From Terriglobia bacterium (lineage in GTDB: Bacteria; Acidobacteriota; Terriglobia; Bryobacterales; Bryobacteraceae), in contig JAJPJN010000145.1 of assembly GCA_021324185.1 (NCBI GenBank), forward strand, positions 1 to 53,668: 53,668 nt of DNA. The letters are read 5' to 3'. The position numbers were made by a program, and so were the translations under genes. Below, in pieces: positions 51,074 through 53,668 of the stretch. Below the pieces are notes generated by a model, which saw only the letters and a program-made list of their open reading frames with translations, made no database searches and had not been told where the DNA came from. Every line of letters starts with the position of its first letter. Position 1 is the stretch's first letter.

Positions 51074-51580
51074 CTAAATAAACATCTCTTCGTCCGACGT
51101 GGCGTGATCCACCGTCGGTCGCCCGGCCCGGCCAAGATGCGCCAGTGCCGTCCGAATTCCGGCCAGTATCCCATGCACTTCGCGAATTGGGCGCAGTACT
51201 CCCGATTGCACAGAAGATACCGTCTGTTGCACGCGCGTCATCGTGTCGTCTAACACCATCTCAGCCCGTTCCATCTGCACTTTCGCCCGCGTCGTCGCGT
51301 CCGTAAGCAGCTCGTCCACACGCCCGAGCTGCTGTTTCGTCGTCTCCAGAATGGCCGAGGTGGAAGTTCCAATCTGTTCCACATGTTTTTCGACGCGCTC
51401 CACAATGCGCCGTGTCACCCCGACGACCCCTTCCACCTGAGGGATCAGCGGCATGATCTTCTCCTGCAACCGCCGCGCCACCACCAGTAACCCTATCAGC
51501 ATGCACGCCTGAATCAGCAGTGCCACCGCCGATACAATCACAAAAATCGTGAGCACTATCAGGAGCGTGTGATCGTCCAT
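51074..51580 (-). CDS. membrane-anchored coiled-coil protein
   Basis: A 168-residue protein with one N-terminal helix (LIVLTIFVIVSAVALLIQACMLI in part) and then a long amphipathic coiled coil from about 40 to 140, with regular Val/Thr/Arg heptads (VTRRIVERVEKHVEQIG, VQQTVSSVQSG). It resembles DUF948-type membrane proteins. It starts 39 bp from the YtxH-like gene on the same strand, and the two may be an operon. Function unknown; membrane or envelope organisation is likely. Confidence 0.75.
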   Translation of the reverse strand: MDDHTLLIVLTIFVIVSAVALLIQACMLIGLLVVARRLQEKIMPLIPQVEGVVGVTRRIVERVEKHVEQIGTSTSAILETTKQQLGRVDELLTDATTRAKVQMERAEMVLDDTMTRVQQTVSSVQSGVLRPIREVHGILAGIRTALAHLGRAGRPTVDHATSDEEMFI

Positions 51581-51619
51581 TGCTGCCTTTTATTGGATGG
51601 CTTCAGCTTTCGAGTTGCA

Positions 51620-52006
51620 CTAAACGGGAGAACCACTGCTCGAAGTCCCCGGCCCCGAGCTGCCCGCGCCTGATCCGGCGCTCGCGCTCCGAACGTCGCT
51701 TACCGCATCGCGGTAGGCCTGTTTGCCGGCTTCGACAGCGGCATTCAGTGTTTCTTTTTGACGCTGTACGGTAGTACGGCCTTTTTCATACAACTCGGCG
51801 GCCGACTGCTTCAGATCTTCGGTGCGCTGCCGCACATATTCGGTACTTTCCTGCGCGCGCGCCTTCAAATAGTCAGCGCCTTCACCGGCCTTGTCGGCGA
51901 TCAATTGCCGGGTCTCCTCACCCGAGCGCGGCGCCCAAAGAATACCAGCCGCTACTCCTATCCCGAGGCCCAACAAGAAATATCCGAACCCGCTTCTTTC
52001 CTCCAT
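51620..52006 (-). CDS. YtxH-domain protein
   Basis: A 128-residue protein with the YtxH start GYFLLGLGIGVAAGILWAPRSGEETR (in parts: FLLGLGIGVAAG, APRSGEETR), i.e. one membrane helix followed by a charged amphipathic helix (KARAQESTEYVRQ). The C-terminus is Ser/Gly/Ala-rich. Such proteins are linked to general stress in other phyla. It is divergent from recX. Confidence 0.85.
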   Translation of the reverse strand: MEERSGFGYFLLGLGIGVAAGILWAPRSGEETRQLIADKAGEGADYLKARAQESTEYVRQRTEDLKQSAAELYEKGRTTVQRQKETLNAAVEAGKQAYRDAVSDVRSASAGSGAGSSGPGTSSSGSPV

Positions 52007-52061
52007 GACGTTCTCCTTTACAAACTGTAGAGCGTGCTAAAGTGGCAAAAGTTTCAACAAG

Positions 52062-52604
52062 ATGGCTAGCACCCGGGCAGCGAAGAAACTGGCCTCTGAA
52101 GCCCTTTGGGATTATGCCTTACGCCTGCTCGCGCGCCGGCCTTATTCAACCGCTGAACTCAGGCAAAAATTGTTACGGCGCGCCGATTCACCTGCATCCG
52201 CTACCGCAGTCATCGATAAGCTGCGCGAATATGGCTTGGCCGACGACGCCAGGTTTTCCGAGGCATTTGCCTCCGCGCGCTTGCAGAATCAAGGGTTTGG
52301 CCCAATTCGAGTCTTGCGCGATCTGCGCGTCAAACGAGTATCGCCCACAGTTGCGAAAAATGCCGTCAACAAAACCTTTTCCGGCGTCGAGGAGACGGAC
52401 CTCGCCAGGCGCTATCTCGAACGCAAATATCGCGGTCACAAGCTGGCCGAACTGTTCAGTGACCAAAAGAAACTCGCGGCGGCCTACCGCCGCTTGCGAA
52501 CCGCAGGATTCAGCGGAAGGACGTCCCTCGCAGTCTTACGCAGCTACTCGGCAAAAGCAGAGGAACTCGAAGATCTACCGGATGAAGACGCCGCTCAGGA
52601 CTGA
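52062..52604 (+). CDS. recX: regulatory protein RecX
   Basis: A 180-residue helical protein with the three RecX repeats: ALRLLARRPYSTAELRQKL, GLADDARFSEAFASARLQ and ARRYLERKYRG. RecX inhibits or modulates RecA filaments. recA is not in the window. Its 3' end overlaps the LemA gene on the other strand by 10 bp. The ATG at 52062 has no strong ribosome binding site. Confidence 0.9.
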   Translation: MASTRAAKKLASEALWDYALRLLARRPYSTAELRQKLLRRADSPASATAVIDKLREYGLADDARFSEAFASARLQNQGFGPIRVLRDLRVKRVSPTVAKNAVNKTFSGVEETDLARRYLERKYRGHKLAELFSDQKKLAAAYRRLRTAGFSGRTSLAVLRSYSAKAEELEDLPDEDAAQD

Positions 52605-53146
52605 GGTGGTTTGTTCTCTTCTCCCGGCGTCAAAAAGTATGCATCGTCACGCTCGAAATGAAACAGCGCGGCAGTTACGTTCTGCGGGAACAGCAGCCGG
52701 TCGGTATTGTATTTCTTAATCGCCTCGTTGTAGTCCGATCGATCATTGGCGATGTTCTGTTCGGCGTCGGCAAGATCATCCTGAAGGGTCTGATTCGATG
52801 CCAGCCGGCTCAGGTGATCCTGCGGCGCAAGCAAACGGCTGAGCGCTGCGCTAAGCCGGTTATTCGCTTCCATTTCCTCGCGCTTCTCTTTGGCCGCGAG
52901 CAAGGCCGCGCGGTCTCGCTCAATTTCCTCGAGCAGCGCCTTTTCCTGCGGGCTGTATTGGTGAACCGGACGCAACAACTTCGCGGTCAGATCCGCGCGC
53001 TCTTTCATGTCTTTATCGAGCTGCACCCAGCGCGCCTCGATATCGTGCCGTTCGGTAGCGAGCTGGTTGTAATCGCGCGAAATCACGCCAGAGATCGCGG
53101 TCAGCACGATGAGCACCAGCACAAGGGCGATCAGCGCCCCCTTCAT
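52595..53146 (-). CDS. LemA-family protein
   Basis: A 183-residue protein with one N-terminal helix (IALVLVLIVLTAISGVI) and the LemA body: NQLATERHDIEARWVQLDKDM, RADLTAKLLRPV and the C-terminal YNTDRLLFPQNVTAALFHFERDDAYF in parts (FPQNVTAALFHF). It lacks the family's usual YN-x-LV in its exact form but keeps the overall layout. LemA proteins are membrane-anchored coiled coils of unknown function. It overlaps recX at the 3' end. Confidence 0.8.
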   Translation of the reverse strand: MKGALIALVLVLIVLTAISGVISRDYNQLATERHDIEARWVQLDKDMKERADLTAKLLRPVHQYSPQEKALLEEIERDRAALLAAKEKREEMEANNRLSAALSRLLAPQDHLSRLASNQTLQDDLADAEQNIANDRSDYNEAIKKYNTDRLLFPQNVTAALFHFERDDAYFLTPGEENKPPQS

Positions 53147-53195
53147 GTTTGTTTCTCCGTGATGTCACAGTATCGCATCGCCCCGTCCGGCCCGG

Positions 53196-53668
53196 CTAAT
53201 CAGCGGCGGCGCCACTCTCGCGCCCGGCTTCGCCGCTCAAATCACCGCCTGCCATAACCGGAAGCTGATCCATTTGGCGTAGCTGCGGAAACAGCACGGA
53301 CCACACAATCACAATCACCATGGTCCCGATTCCACCCAGCACCACCGCCGGAACCGTGCCGAACCACTGCGCAGTCAAACCCGATTCGAACTGCCCCACT
53401 TCATTCGAAGCGCCAATAAATACGGTATTGACTGCGCTCACCCGGCCGCGCATTTGATCGGGCGTGGAAAGCTGGATCATCGTGTGCCGGACAATGACGC
53501 TGATGGAATCCGAGGCGCCGATCAAAAACAGCATCAGCAGCGAGATCGCAAGATTCCGGGAGATCCCAAACACAACCGTAAATACACCGAAGGCAAACAC
53601 GCAGGCGAGCATCACCAGGCCCGCGCGCCGCTTCAGAGGCCAATGCGCAATCACCAAACCCATCACGA
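53196..53668 (-). CDS. MFS transporter, C-terminal part (runs off the right edge)
   Basis: About 157 residues with four membrane helices and the loop TPDQMRGRVSAVNTVFIGASNE (in part: QMRGRVSAVNTVF), which is the mark of enterobactin-exporter-like MFS proteins (PF05977 type). The start is outside the window; the last 25 residues (GGDLSGEAGRESG) are polar. The substrate cannot be told. Confidence 0.85.
   Translation of the reverse strand, partial: VMGLVIAHWPLKRRAGLVMLACVFAFGVFTVVFGISRNLAISLLMLFLIGASDSISVIVRHTMIQLSTPDQMRGRVSAVNTVFIGASNEVGQFESGLTAQWFGTVPAVVLGGIGTMVIVIVWSVLFPQLRQMDQLPVMAGGDLSGEAGRESGAAAD

Noticed and set aside
1-53668. CRISPR arrays, rRNA or tRNA genes
   Set aside because: No regularly spaced repeat, tRNA-like cloverleaf or rRNA sequence was recognised on reading either strand; a covariance-model search would be decisive.

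Overview
The window is about 53.7 kb of moderately high-GC bacterial chromosome. It most resembles an acidobacterium of the Bryobacterales/Solibacteraceae kind. That placement is inferred from gene families common there: a large Oar-like TonB-dependent receptor with an N-terminal carboxypeptidase-regulatory domain, an exported FG-GAP/ASPIC-UnbV protein, a secreted GH38 mannosidase, a DUF1080 protein, a PEP-CTERM protein, DUF2934 proteins and hopanoid head-group genes. No 16S rRNA is present to confirm it. No rRNA, tRNA, CRISPR array, complete insertion sequence or prophage was seen.

Layout. (1) 1-5192, minus strand: a zinc-ribbon protein cut by the window edge, an OmpH/Skp-type periplasmic chaperone, a hopanoid head-group cluster (HpnI glycosyltransferase, two small DMT/EamA half-transporters, HpnJ radical SAM enzyme) and an exported protein of unknown role. 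(2) 5309-10420, plus strand: a tight five-gene operon of esterase, ATP-grasp ligase, YbdK-type carboxylate-amine ligase, M29-like aminopeptidase and a second ATP-grasp-like protein. It is a predicted ribosome-independent peptide or amide pathway and one of the two best candidates for an undescribed system. (3) 10455-14591: phosphoglucomutase, an FG-GAP/ASPIC protein and a PEP-CTERM protein. (4) 14605-15746: a small island of decayed genes (frameshifted TIR/deoxyribosyltransferase-like protein, its small partner, and a remnant with an SPS-AAL-NGW motif). (5) 15965-22279: secreted GH38 alpha-mannosidase, DUF1080 protein and S9 peptidase.

(6) 22318-36057: the second candidate system. A histidine kinase and NtrC-type sigma-54 activator (32131-34622) sit among small envelope and stress genes: BON protein, two DUF2934 proteins, DksA/TraR zinc finger, SYLF/YSC84 protein, MgtE, a 58-residue membrane protein, an exported coiled-coil protein and DUF302. 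Reading the intergenic DNA gives five good -24/-12 (sigma-54) promoters and two weaker ones. It also gives four copies of a paired 16-bp dyad with an A/T core. The paired sites are about 20 bp apart, and in three cases they lie 60-100 bp upstream of a good promoter, as expected for enhancers of a sigma-54 activator. One copy lies between two divergent promoters. The same region carries a ~390-bp near-identical duplication of part of a nuclease-family gene, fused to a fossil of a second sigma-54 activator gene.

(7) 36112-41361: TonB-dependent receptor on the minus strand, divergent from fumarase (fumC) and a DUF192 protein. (8) 41426-51048, plus strand: a Tad/Flp pilus locus (prepilin peptidase, a GT-C-like membrane protein, Flp pilin, CpaB, CpaC secretin, CpaE, CpaF, TadB, TadC) followed by a 32-residue membrane peptide with its own strong ribosome binding site and a hairpin terminator. 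(9) 51074-53668: a membrane coiled-coil protein, a YtxH protein, RecX, a LemA protein and the C-terminal part of an MFS transporter cut by the window edge.
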